Shown here piece after piece: positions 1-11,000 of a stretch of DNA of 64,000 bases. Within the stretch, counting starts at the first letter, position 1, and each line of letters starts with the position of its first letter. This DNA comes from Tillandsia leiboldiana (lineage: Eukaryota > Streptophyta > Magnoliopsida > Poales > Bromeliaceae). The position numbers and the translations under genes are program-made. The stretch covers positions 6,818,054-6,882,053 of the forward strand of contig CM055080.1 in the NCBI GenBank assembly GCA_029204045.2. Reading direction: 5' to 3'. The notes under the pieces are model-generated. The model searched no databases. It saw only the letters and a list, made by a program, of their open reading frames with translations, and was not told the origin of the DNA.

Positions 1-540
1 CGGTAGTTTTTGAGAAACCCTAAATGTCTATTTATAGTTTAGAAACCTTTGGAAAGAGATAAGAATCAAAAACTTACCTTATCTGGAAATTTTCAGGACG
101 GCGATCCGGATCGGATTTACTGTGATCTGGATCGTCGTAACGAGTCAGGCTATTCCAGAAAAACAAGGTTCGGGATCCGGATTGAAATGCCCGATCCGGA
201 TCGTTCATATATTCCAGCAAAAACCCATGTTCGGGATCCGGATCGAAATGACTTTTGATCCGGATCGGATTTGCCAATGAACAAGCACCCTTCGGGATCC
301 GGATTGGACTGTCTGATCCGGATCCTGAACATGTCCCATGTCCAGTTTTTGATTTTTATGTAATTAAAAATTCATCCAAGTGTTTCTACACTATAAGAAA
401 GTATTCGGATCACCAAAATTATTTAGTTAACCATACCTGATCCTTTTGAATACTTTCTTGAGATTGATGTAACTGATCCACAATTCTTCAACTTCAATCT
501 TCAAGACTCAAGACACTGAGTGTCAACTTGAGCTCTTGTT
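1..540 (-). mobile_element. Copia-type LTR fragment with CCGG-centred palindromes (copy A)
   Basis: On the minus strand this matches the LTR at 24263-29374: the two share the stretch before the palindromes, the palindrome cluster, and a TATA-like motif followed by an A/T-rich leader (ctataaata, near 35-43 here). Eight copies of the palindrome GATCCGGATC, or close variants, lie between about 100 and 325. The short ORFs on both strands with DPDR-like repeats are only translations of that palindrome. The right boundary is approximate: similarity to the other copy fades near 515-540. The rest of the LTR lies left of the window. Confidence 0.6.
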
Positions 541-1316
541 GAATCTTCTCTAAGTCTTTGATTGCTGATTGACAATTTGATCCCTTTAAGACTCCGACTC
601 AACTCACTAACTTGACTCACGAAATATGCCAACACCAAAATGCCGTAACACATAGGGCCGAAATGATAAAGCCCGGACCGAAGATAAACCCACCTCAAGG
701 CAGACGGTCGCGGTGACCGTTAGATGGCTCACGAGCTGGCCGCTGACTCCTGGGACCTGAATCATAATCACAGGTCAGAAAAAGACTCACTCATACCCAA
801 CTTACTGACTCACTGTGTGCAGAAAGCTTAAACAAGGAACTTCGTTGAATCCTTGGGATTCGTCAGAAATTCTGGTAATCCGTCGATCGACCGACTAAGG
901 TCCAATCTATGCTAAATGACCCCCAAATCTCACGAAACTTTACGTGCTGCCCAAGAATGTCCAACTTAAGACATTTGGGCCCTAACACTAGACTCTGGGT
1001 AATCCCGTGCACCGGCGGTGCCAAAACCACTACAATCATTCCGGGAGACCGATTTCGGCTCCGGAACCCACCGACGCGAAACCAAAATCACCGGGCTCTC
1101 CGGAACAGCGTCGGGGACAGCCAGGAGCAACTGGCAACCAACAATCATCACCCAATATCCTCGGAATGCGTGTTTAGTGCGAATCCATCGTTAAATCGAT
1201 AATTTCGTCGATTTACGAGTCGTTAAGCAAATCCCGCTCAACGAAAGCCCTCGGAACCCAAACGAAAGATCCATATAACATACTTTTACTGTTTACAACT
1301 TTCCACCATGTTACAT
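541..1316. other. Unassigned sequence, probably retroelement remnant
   Basis: No credible ORF or RNA gene. It ends in a short LTR-like end (gttaca) immediately before the primer-binding site at 1318, so at least its last bases belong to the 5' LTR of the TRIM-2 element. The preceding 100 bp do not resemble that element's 3' LTR, so the 5' LTR is mostly missing or replaced. Confidence 0.35.
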
Positions 1317-1317
1317 T

Positions 1318-1330
1318 TGGTATCAGAGCC
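1318..1330 (+). promoter_or_regulatory. Retrotransposon primer-binding site (initiator Met-tRNA)
   Basis: TGGTATCAGAGCC, the usual plant PBS, directly after an LTR-like 3' end (gttaca). Confidence 0.8.
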
Positions 1331-1718
1331 AATAACCAGCTGGAAGTGTGTGGCGAGTCTCGGCTGAGTCTGGGTCTAGCGAGACAAGTCTCACATCGCC
1401 TGGTGATCTTGCGTTGCTGTGTGTGTTTAGGTGTTTAGGCTGACGAGGACGTAAGGCCTAAACGGGATGAGTCTGTTGTCTGCGATCTTGAATGACTCAT
1501 CTCGCGCGGTTCATCTTTTTCGGGTTCCCGTGGGATGGTATTCATGATTCGGATGAATATTTATATGTGGATGGATGTATGTGGGTATCAGGTATTGCGG
1601 ATCCACGACTTCCAATAGATGCAAGCATCTATTGTTAATTACCCCCTGTGAGATTAGAGCACATTCGATTAAGAGACCTTTGTGAGGAGGATAGAATAAA
1701 TCGTATCCTAATGATTGA

Positions 1719-2343
1719 CCAAATCCTAACTGTATGTGTTAGGATTTAGTTTGATTTGAAATTGACTTGATCCCGAGTATATGTGTTGAGAACCAGTCGA
1801 CATTAAACTCTAATTATATGTGTTAGAGTTTAATTCGGTTCAATTGGTTCTAAGTATATGTATTAGAGTCTAATTATATTTGATTTCACATTTGGCGTAT
1901 GTTCCAAACTGAATATATGACCAAACCCCAAGGATATGTATTGATGTGGGTCGGATTTGATGCTACTCGAAAGTAGGAGGTGGCTAAGTCGTATATGTAT
2001 TAGGATTGGCCGAGTTTGATATGTTTTTCACTCTAGTTATATGTGCTAGAGTGAGAATTTGACTAAACCCTAAGTATATGTATTAGGATTCATCAAATTT
2101 GATTGATCTTTCACTCTAAATATGTGTACTAGAGCAAAAGGTTGACTAACCCTAAGTATATGTATTAGGATTAGTTGAGTTGATTTGGTTTCTACCATAG
2201 ATATATGTGCTAGAGTAAAAGGTTAACTACACCTTAAGTATATGTATTAGGGTTAGTTGGGTTGATTTGAATGAACTCTATATATGGGAGCTCGATTGAA
2301 TTTGATTTGACTAAATTCTAAGTATATGATTTAGAATCTAGTC
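1719..2343 (+). repeat. Chain of short stem-loops with a constant TATATGT-like loop
   Basis: About a dozen inverted repeats follow each other every 35-60 bp. Loops are nearly constant (tgtatgt, ttatatgtg, gtatatgta) while stems differ but remain self-complementary. Examples: 1721-1730 pairs with 1738-1747 (10 bp, perfect), 1802-1813 with 1823-1834 (12 bp, perfect), 2028-2036 with 2046-2054 (9 bp, perfect), 2309-2321 with 2331-2343 (13 bp, one mismatch). Others are imperfect. The same chain lies in the other LTR at about 5563-6182. Confidence 0.75.
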
Positions 2344-2444
2344 AGTTTGGATATATTTTAGAATTTGCATGGTTGGGGATTTGAATATGAATTTGGATAA
2401 GCCGGCTGAAAGATATTTTGAAATTTGATTGAAAATTTAAAATT

Positions 2445-2586
2445 TAAAATTCAAAATTCAAAATTCAAAATTCAAAATTCAAAATTCAAAATTCAAAATT
2501 CAAAATTCAAAATTCAAAATTCAAAATTCAAAATTCAAAATTCAAAATTCAAAATTCAAAATTCAAAATTCAAAATTCAAAATTCA
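2445..2586. repeat. (AAAATTC)n heptamer microsatellite
   Basis: About 20 uninterrupted units in LTR 1. The corresponding place in LTR 2 (near 6277-6291) has only two units, so the expansion followed insertion of the element. Confidence 0.9.
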
Positions 2587-3100
2587 ATTTGACTATAATT
2601 TTTTTTTGAAATTGAATTTTTAAACAAAAAGTTGACTATAATGTAAGGCCCGCTGGGCACAAAAAATAGGATCTGACTGATTTGGTAAACTAAAAAAAAT
2701 TGACGGTGCTTTGATGAGACCTATAAGCTCGTGTTCACAAATAACCTAAGCTTGTATTCACAAATGGTCTATTAAGGGGGCTTGAACTTGTAGTAAAATT
2801 TGATGGACCCAAATTATTAATATGTTGAAAATTTTGTTATAAATTTTTTTATTATAATTTTTTTTATTATAATTTTTTTTTATTATAATTTTTCACAAAT
2901 AACCCCTATTCTTTTTTATTATAATTTTTTTTTTACCCAAACAAAATGCCCCCCATTTTTTCGTTGTACGAGGTACGAGTACGGTGAAAAGATGCACGTT
3001 CAATTGTTTTTGTCTCTCTTCATTTTTTTTTCAAATATTTTTCTCTATTTTTTCGTACACATTCAATTTGATTTCTCAATTTAATGACTTGGCGATTAAT

Positions 3101-3513
3101 TGAATATGTGTTGCTCAGTTTATAGACATGGCAGTCGATATGAATATGTGTTGCTCGGTTTAGTGACATGACGGTCAATATGAATATGTGTTGCTCAGTT
3201 TAGTGAAATGACGGTCGATATGAGTATGGGTTGCTCAGTTTAGTGACATGGCGGTCGACATGAATATGGGTTGCTCAGTTTAGTGACATGGCGGTCAATA
3301 TGAGTATGGGTTGCTCAGTTTAGTGACATGACGGTCGATATGAGTATGGGTTGCTCAGTTTAGTGACATGGCGGTCGATATGAGTATGTGTTGCTCAGTT
3401 TAGTGACATGACGGTCGATATGAATATGGGTTGCTCAGTTTAGTGACATGGCGGTCTATATGATATGCGTTGCTCAGTTTAGTGACATGACGGTCGATAT
3501 GAGTATGTGTTGC
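3101..3513. repeat. 40-bp minisatellite
   Basis: About ten tandem copies of a 40-bp unit containing ttgctcagtttagtgacatg and cggtcgatatga, with substitutions and one unit a base or two shorter. It is in the interior of the LARD-like element. No spacers, so not a CRISPR array. Confidence 0.9.
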
Positions 3514-3519
3514 TAGTTA

Positions 3520-4770
3520 GCTTCCCCTAACTTTTGCCTGTGAGACTGAATATATTTTTTTTTTTTTTTTCTTCACAGTGGGATCCCCTTTTTACCTGTG
3601 GGGCTATACCACAACAAGGAATGTTTTTTTTTCTTTTTCTTTTTTTTTTCTTGGTATTTATTTATTTATTTATTTTTGGTATTGAAAAATATGAATTTAT
3701 TTTGTCTCGATGAGCAAACACTTTTTTTTTTCTTGGTATTTATTTATTTATTTATTTTTGGTATTGAAAAATATGAATTTATTTTGTCTCGATGAGCAAA
3801 CAAAATTGCTGCACATAACCGACCCTAAGATCAGTTACCATTCCGTCGTAGACAAAATATATTTGAAAGAAAAATATTTTTGAGTATTAAAAAATATGAG
3901 TTTATTTCGATTTATTTTAAAAAATATGGGTTTGTTTTGAAAGAAAAATATATTTTTGGTGGCAATCGGGCGCCCACATGGGTTTTCACCCGATGCCTTT
4001 CCCTAACTTTTGTCTGTGAGTTCGAATTGTGTTTTCCCTAACTTTTTTCTGTGAGTTAGAATTGTGTTTTCTCATAGCGGGGATCCCATTTTTGCATGTG
4101 AGGTTACACCACAGCCAGGATTTTTTTTTCTTTTTCTTTTCTTTTTTTTTCTCTTTCTTCTTTTTTTTGAGATTTTTTTTTTCCTTTTTTTTTCGTTTTT
4201 TTTCTCCCTTTTTTTTTGAGATTTTTTTTTATTTTTTTTTTATTTTTTGGTATTGAAAAATATGAGTCTATTTTGTCTCGAGAAGCAAATAAAATTGCTG
4301 CTCGTAACCGACCATAGGATCAGTTAGCATTCTGTCGTAGACAAAAATATATTTGAAAGAAAGATATTTTTGAGTATTGAAAAATATGGGTTTAGTTTGG
4401 TTTATTTTGAAAAATATGAATTTAATGAAAAATATGGGTTTGTTTTGAAAGAAAAATATATTTTTGGTGGCAATTGGGCGCCCACATGGATTTTCACCCG
4501 ATCCCTTCCCGTAACTTTTGCCTGTGAGTTCGAATTGTGTATTCTCACAGCGGGGATTCCATTTTTGCCTGTGGGGTTATACTACAGCCGGGAATGATTT
4601 TTTTTTTAGTTTTTGTTTTTTTCTTTTCTATTTTTTTTTTTTATCTTTTTGAGATTTTTTTTTTCTTTTTTTTGAGATTTTTTTTTTTCTTTTTTTCTTT
4701 TTTCTTTTTTTTCTTTTTTTGAGAGAATTTTTTTTTTTTGAGAGATTTTTTTTTGTGACATTTTTTTCAA
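3520..4770. repeat. Roughly 0.5-kb modules with long poly-pyrimidine tracts
   Basis: Three partial modules begin near 3520, 4060 and 4540. Each has a 'cacag(t/c)gggatccc' segment, a long T/C tract, 'ggtattgaaaaatatga' and a segment containing gacaaaatatatttgaaaga. A 75-bp sub-repeat is also doubled at about 3646-3720 and 3728-3801. Runs of F in the translated frames are by-products of the poly-T. Confidence 0.7.
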
Positions 4771-5315
4771 ATTTCAAGCCGATACATTTCGACCATAAAA
4801 ACAATAATGATCACATTCTTTTTCACGAACCCCGGTAACTTTTTCTCGGTTGAGTCGGTGGCGATTACTCCTCTTCAAGGAAGGTCCAGTTGGAGGGATT
4901 ATAATTGTTGTGTCACTAGAAAATATCAGCCTATCGAATATCGACGATTTCTGTGACTGGTTTTTCAAAAATATGAGCTTGCCTTTGAATACCATCCTTT
5001 TGATATAGGTGAGTAGGTGAGCCGTTCACGTACGGGTTGGCGAAGAGGATTGGGTATACCCCCATTAGATTATTTTTTCGAGGCGACAGCCGAGGAATGA
5101 CCATATTGTGTGCATTCTTGGGAAAGGGCAGTAAAGGTAATCATGCCCCCAGTAAAAGCAGCAATGTTCTCATATGTTGGTACTATTTCCTCGATGCAAA
5201 TAGTAGGATTTACTTTTACCGCTTTTATTATTTTTAATTATTGTTTTTTTTTTGTATATATATTAAAGATTTCAAAAATGAAAGGAGAAGTCAGGTCCCA
5301 CTGGGTGTGCCATTT

Positions 5316-6675
5316 TGTCTGCGATCTTAAATGACTCATCTCGCGCGGTTCATCTTTTTCGGGTTCCCGTGGGATGGTATTCATTATTCAGATGAATATT
5401 TATATGTGGATGGATGTATGTAGGTATCAGGTATTGCGGATCCATGACTTACAATAGACGCAAGCATATATTGTTAATTACCCCGTGTGAGATTGGAGCA
5501 GCTTCGATTAAAAGACCTTTATGAGGAGGATAGAATAAATCGTATCCTAATGATTGACCAAATCCTAAGTGTATGTGTTAGGATTTAGTTTGATTTGAAA
5601 TTGACTTGATCCCGAGTATATATGTTGAGAACCAGTCGACATTAAACTCTAATTATATGTGTTAGAGTTTAATTCGGTTCAATTGGTTCTAACTATATGT
5701 ATTAGAGTCCAATTATATTTGATTTCACATTTGGCGTATGTTCCAAACTGAAGATATGACCAAACCCCAAGGATATGTATTGAGGTGGATCGGATTTGAT
5801 GTTACTCGAAAGTAGGAGGTGGCTAAGTCCTATATGTATTAGGATTGGCCGAGTTTGATATATTTTTCACTCTAGTTATATGTGCTAGAGTGAGAATTTG
5901 ACTAAACCCTAAGTATATGTATTAGGATTCATCAAATTTGATTGATCTTTCGCTCTAAATATGTGTACTAGAGCAAAAGGTTGACTAATCCTAAGTATAT
6001 GTATTAGGATTAGTTGAGTTGATTTGGTTTCTACCATAGATATATGTGCTAGAGTAAAAGGTTAACTACACCCTAAGTATATGTATTAGGGTTAGTTGGG
6101 TTGATTTGAATGAACTCTATATATGGGAGCTCGATTGAATTTGATTTGACTAAATTCTAAGTATATGATTTAGAATCTAGTCGGTTTAGATATATTTTGG
6201 AATTTGGTTGGGGATTTGAATATGAATTTGGATAAGTCGGCTGAAAGATATTTTGAAATTTGATTGAAAATTTAAAATTCAAAATTCAATTTGACTATAA
6301 TTTTTTTTTGAAATTGAATTTTTAAACAAAAAGTTGACTATAATGTAAGGCCCGCTGGCACAAAAAATAGGATCTGACTGATTTAGTAAATTAAAAAAAA
6401 ATTGACGGTGCTTTAATGAGACCTATAAGCTTGTGTTCACAAATTACCTAAGCTTGTATTCACAAATGGTCTATTAAGGGGACTTGAACTTGTAGTAAAA
6501 TTTGTTGGACCCAAATTATTAATATGTTAAAAAATTTGGGCTTATACGAGGCTTATTAGAAATTAATATTACGGACAAACCATAATCTTTTCCCCTATTC
6601 TTTTTTATTATAATTTTTTACCATAATCTTTTCCCCTATTCTTTTTTATTATAATTTTTTTTTTTTACCCCAACA
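5316..6675 (+). repeat. LTR 2 of the LARD-like element
   Basis: 1360 bp, TGTCTGCG...ACCCCAACA, followed by the target copy TCTGT. It carries the same hairpin chain, and some stems are better paired here (5984-5994 with 6004-6014, 11 bp perfect; one mismatch in LTR 1). Confidence 0.75.
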
Positions 6676-6677
6676 TC

Positions 6678-6831
6678 TGTGACACCCCAATAGTTTCACA
6701 TTGGATGGGAATGTGGATGTGTTTGGGTATATATAAGACATGGACACTAGTAATAATAACTGGGTTTAAGTATTTTGGGATGTGGTTTGGGCCCAACGAG
6801 TTATTATTGCTAGTGGACCGGGTCGTTACAT
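6678..6831 (+). repeat. TRIM-2 3' LTR
   Basis: Begins TGTGACACCCCAATAG and ends GGGTCGTTACA. It shares 'actagtaataataactggg', 'tttgggcccaacgag' and 'ttattattgctag' with the reverse complement of the LTRs at 17087-17218 and 17428-17579. It contains a TATA-like tatataag. Confidence 0.8.
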
Positions 6832-7186
6832 CATAAAAGAGAAGAAAATTAAAATCATAAAAATACGGATAAAATAAGATTCATTAACCAAAAAAAGAAT
6901 TACACCTGACTCATCTTCTACACAAAGTAGTTTCAGCTGAGCCCTCTTCCTAAATTTCTCTCACCCTTCTCTCGTCTTCTATAAATCTAAAAAACTTTTT
7001 TCTTTGAACGCACACATGCGTGCATTCAAAATCATGGATATTTTAGTTATGTCATATGGGTGTGGCTAAACTCTAGCCCTCACCATATCATATGGGTGTG
7101 GTTAAACCCTACCAACACCACGAAATAACAACACCTATGCTATATTTATAGTTTATATCAAAAGCTATCCAAATCCTATTGATCAT
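6832..7186 (-). repeat. Dispersed repeat 'A', likely LTR fragment
   Basis: The reverse complement of about 6855-7160 matches 21830-22110, including a TATA-like actataaatatag and 'gaggtgtaattctttt'-type sequence. Probably the U3/R part of an LTR family. No ORF. Confidence 0.5.
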
Positions 7187-7330
7187 TCCTAGCGCAAGTG
7201 GCAAAAGACTTGGTGGTTGATATTCGAGGTCCTGAGTTCGACACTTAGTTGCTTTATATTTCCAGCTAAGTTTATTTCAAAATAAACGAAATGGGTAGCA
7301 TGCTATATAACCAAATTCTAATAATCTCTA
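7187..7330 (+). mobile_element. tRNA-derived SINE
   Basis: The head has a box-A-like segment (tagcgcaagtgg) and a box-B-like segment (gagttcgacac) about 45 bp apart, the spacing of a pol III tRNA promoter. It matches 23111-23245 in both head and body, so it is a family member rather than a tRNA gene, and it does not fold into a cloverleaf. Confidence 0.6.
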
Positions 7331-7603
7331 CCGTGATTTGATTTATAGTTTTCAATCGTACATATATTATCTCTGTACGATCCGATCTCACTTTTGGACC
7401 CATCAAATTATCTATGTACGATCCGACTCCAACAAATTATCTCTGTACGATCCGATCTCACTTTTGGACCCTCTTAGCTCCACCTGAAGTCGAAAAATCA
7501 CATACCTTCGAGTCCAACACGTCTAGCAAGATCAAATTGTGATCGCTCCCAGTGATGATCGGTAATCCAGTATTTTGACATCGATTTATCCTGATCGATA
7601 ACT

Positions 7604-7995
7604 TTTAGTTCTGATACCAATTGTTGAAAATTTGGTACTTGCCCCGGTATTAGATTTTGTTGAGATAATGGAATTATGGTAAAAATTCGATTTGACGTTT
7701 TCGTTGCGGAATCCAAACACTAGACGGTACCGTAGTAAATTGCGATACCGGAGCGAATTGCGGATTTACAAAATTTAGTACCGGAGCGAGTACCAAATTA
7801 CCAACAAATGATTTGATAAACACAACCAAAATCAGATACAACAGGTTAAAACTAAACTAAACTAAACTAAACAGTTGCATGCTTTGTAGAGAACCCCATC
7901 TTAAAGTATTAAATTTCATTGAGTACCAATTTACAGGCTATAAGTAGAGGGTGGGGAGATCTATTTAAGCGTCATCTAATTCCCTCCTTTACACA
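7604..7995 (-). mobile_element. LTR with adjacent PBS, minus strand
   Basis: On the minus strand an LTR runs from TGTGTAAAGG (7995) to TTTTCAACA (7622) and is followed by ATTGGTATCAGAAC, an initiator-Met PBS with slight divergence. It includes a TATA-like cttaaatag near 7960-7968. Part of it (7670-7810) is similar to 22170-22330. The downstream interior is decayed. It sits about 100 bp beyond the stop codon of the LRAT gene, so that gene's 3' UTR or polyadenylation may use element sequence. Confidence 0.6.
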
Positions 7996-8093
7996 TCAAA
8001 TTACTTTAATGCCATAAATCACAATTATTTGAAATGAAGAGTGGGTGAAGTTCAAATACACAAAGCACGGGCATAAAATGAAAGATATAATAA

Positions 8094-11000
8094 TCATAGT
8101 GTTTCTTCTTCAGTATGCAGCAGAGTTACTTCATTACAACCTTTTTCAGACGACGCACTCTCCTCATGCGACCGCCGCCAGCAAAGAACCGAAGCCAAAT
8201 CCTCCACTGCGACCTTCACGACGTCCTTCCTAACTCCAATGTCCGTAATATATCTCCCTGCACAGTACATTCCAGCGGTCACAGTTGCCATCCCGACAGG
8301 GCCCGCCACCAAAAGCTTGAACGGCGTAGACAAAAGAGCTGCCAGCGGTACACCGATTGCCGAAGATGCCTGACCGCTCCTTCCTATGCCTGCAGGTTCA
8401 TCAAGCGGCAGCAGACCAGTCTTGCAGTACAATGCAAAGTCCTCGCAATTATTCTCAAATACATCGTAGTTGCCAAACCCATTCTGAAGGAGATACATTG
8501 CTCTGTTGATTACTATTTCTGAGGGATCAGAATCAGCTGTTGTGCACGTGCCGCCCCGAATCTTGGCCAGGAAGACCGGGGGCGGGACGCCGTACTCAAA
8601 CGAGTAGAGGGAGCCATTTTGAAGGAAGCAATCTAAGCAGGAAAGTACGACACCACTGTTGGGCTGTTGGAATCCACAGTCGGGGAAGGTAGGGCAGCTC
8701 AACGGAGAGGCCGAGCTCAGATTGGAGTTGGAGGTTTCTTTCTTTCTCGTGAAATGCACAACTTTGCTTCCTCCCACGTAGATACCTACAAATGAGTTCC
8801 CCGACGCAAATACAATGTGATGGTTTGTAGGATGAATGACATTGAACTGAACTTAATTTACAAGATGACGATGTTGTTTGTCCGCTTTCGAAACAACAGT
8901 ATAGTTCAATACTTTAGGCTTTCATGTAGTCTGATATATTGAAGCAAAAGATCGAAATGAACCAACCAATAAGTTACTACTAGAGGCAGGATGAATACGA
9001 GTCTTCTCCATTTACTACTAGAGGCAGAAAACACAAAAGAATAAAGCTAGGGCAACAAACAAAATAAGTGTTGGAAAGGGTTTGCCATTACCATGCTGCT
9101 TTCGAACACCTCTCAAGAAACCTCCCGGCAAGGCAACCAAACTCTTTCGGAATTTCTGCCAACCCAATTTCAAAACCCTCTAGCACCGAAGCAATGGTAG
9201 CCTTTAATAGTAGCTTTTTCACTACCCTTCTTCTCTTTTTCTCTAACAAGAGAAAATAGAGCCTTATTTTTCTCTCATCCTAAGAACCAGCTTATTTAAG
9301 AAACACACGATAAACACAAGAGAGGCCATAATGTACTTAGTCACCCAACTTAGTAGACTTGAGCTCAAATTTCTTTACTATAACCCACCAAAATAGATCC
9401 AAGCTGAGTGCAATTTTGCACTTAAGCCCCTTATGAGAAGGGACACCACAACAAAAAGAAAACGAGATGTGGATGGATATATAATAGGAGTGAGACGGCA
9501 AAGTTAATGTATGCCTTCAAAATACAGTGTGCCATCACGTGTCAGAGGCTTGAGCCGCTTCCTTATCATATTGTATGTCTTGAGTCAATACCTACATTGC
9601 CCCACCGAATCCCTTATCTTTGCCAACTGCCTTTTGTATAACTACTTTCTCATCCCTCCTAATATTTCTCACTACAGTGGTTACCTCACTGTCTTAGATT
9701 TTCCCACTATCTTCTTTTGCTTCTTAGTTACTTCAGTCCCAGGTTCCCCCACTACCTTCTTTCCGTCCTCTACCCTCAGCTTAGACTCGATTTCTTCAAA
9801 TCGCTTCTTGAAAGCATGTAGCATCCCACCATCTAGTACCATCGGGACTAATCCCGCCAACCTAATTGACCGAACCGTCTGATCTGGTCGAACCGATCCC
9901 ACCGTTGTTAAATGAATACTGGCTGGAGTAGGATACTATGTCCCTTCAGAAAAAGTAATCGAAAGAAATCGAGCCCAAGACGAGGGCTAAAGAAGGGAAA
10001 AGAGGTGGAAGGCAAACTGGGGACGATAAAATAACCACTTCATTAAGGAGTGGGAGGAGGTATAGAGGGTTGAGGAACAAGAGGTCGGTGGAGTTAAATG
10101 GGAATATTTTAGTCTTTCTTTCCGCTCTCTTACGCCTCTTAAACAAAAATGGTAGGACCTAGAATAAGAAAAATAGGGGACAATGTTTATCTAGTTAGAG
10201 AAGAGGATTAAAGAGGTATAGAAGCAGAAACTATTGGACACTAAAATTGCTTGGATTGCAAAGGGATTTTGAAGCTGGGTTGGTGGCAATGCCAAAGGAA
10301 GCCGATTGCATTACTGCGTGGCTTCTTAGGAGGTGTTCGCAGACACACATCTACTGTAGTAGCATCCTTTATGTAGTATCAAACTAAGATAATGCCAGAT
10401 GAAACATATTTAGAAGAATAGCAAGATGAAAATATTTAGAGAAGAATGAAATACAAAAAGAGATGATTTATATAATTTTAATTATACCAATAAATCGCTC
10501 AGCTTGGTTCTTCCAACAAGAATCTCCACAGTAAATGCAATTACAGAATTAGCAGGAGTTTTTCAAGGCATAACTCACATGCATAAAGGCATATAGACAT
10601 CAAAAGTAGACCAAAGGGAAAGGGTAGTCATTATTATAACAACCAGTAAAATGAAAGCAAAGATGCCCTTTGAAAAGTGAATTGTAGGCCTTATGCGAAA
10701 AAAGTTAAAACATGATATCACAAGTGTAAAAGAGAAAATAGATTTAGTTCCCCTTTTTTTCCCTCTTTAAACATGATTGCTTCAACAAGGAAAAAGAAAA
10801 GAAGAAGAAGATTAGCTCCAAAGTATTCAGCAATGGTGATTACTAACATTCGACAAAGTACTTCCAACTGTAACTGTTTCATGGATTTTGATAGCAGAAT
10901 AAGGTTCTCACATATATTATGAACTTCTATAAGAGTACAAGTAATAGTTTTTAAATAAGGATTAACACAAAGAAAAATAGAAAAGGCGCTGAATGCAGTC

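Larger units (their letters stand above)
1477..2943 (+). repeat. LTR 1 of the LARD-like element
   Basis: 1467 bp, closely similar to 5316-6675. The main length difference is an expanded AAAATTC array (about 2445-2586). It carries the hairpin chain listed separately. Confidence 0.75.
1477..6675 (+). mobile_element. Large non-coding LTR element (LARD-like)
   Basis: Two direct repeats, 1477-2943 and 5316-6675, both begin TGTCTGCGATCTT and end ACCC(C)AA(A)CA. The outer flanks carry a matching 5-bp duplication, TCTGT (1472-1476 and 6676-6680). The 2.37-kb interior has no gag or pol; it holds a 40-bp minisatellite and poly-pyrimidine modules. Neither a recognisable PBS after 2943 nor a clean purine tract before 5316 is visible. 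Strand is arbitrary. It must depend on another element's proteins. A segmental duplication is less likely because TG...CA ends and a target duplication are both present. Confidence 0.75.
1317..6831 (+). mobile_element. TRIM-2 family retrotransposon, split by a later LTR-element insertion
   Basis: A primer-binding site (TGGTATCAGAGCC, 1318-1330, complementary to initiator Met-tRNA) is followed by a short internal region sharing 'tctcacatcgcctggt' and 'ctgacgaggacgt' with the TRIM at 17087-17579. A purine tract (aaacggga) ends near 1467. The 3' LTR (TGTGACACCCC...) resumes at 6678. Removing 1477-6675 plus one target copy rejoins purine tract and LTR exactly as in the 17-kb copy. No coding capacity, as expected of a TRIM. 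The 5' LTR is largely unrecognisable. Confidence 0.7.

Noticed and set aside
49..332. Small proteins with DPDR/DPDP repeats (also at 28246-28523)
   Set aside because: Translations of the GATCCGGATC and AGTCCGGACC palindromes in LTRs; they appear on both strands.
3101..3513. Possible CRISPR-like array
   Set aside because: The 40-bp units are contiguous with no unique spacers, in plant DNA; it is a minisatellite.
3598..4722. Phenylalanine-rich small ORFs
   Set aside because: By-products of poly-T/C tracts.
7187..7260. tRNA gene
   Set aside because: A and B box-like segments are present, but there is no cloverleaf and a second copy shares the downstream body, so SINE.
8115..8522. 135-codon plus-strand ORF overlapping the LRAT exon
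   Set aside because: Antisense shadow of the real exon; the minus strand has the family motifs and splice sites.
9511..9902. ORFs of 123 (plus) and 73 (minus) codons in the LRAT intron
   Set aside because: No recognisable domain and overlapping on opposite strands; at best decayed element sequence.
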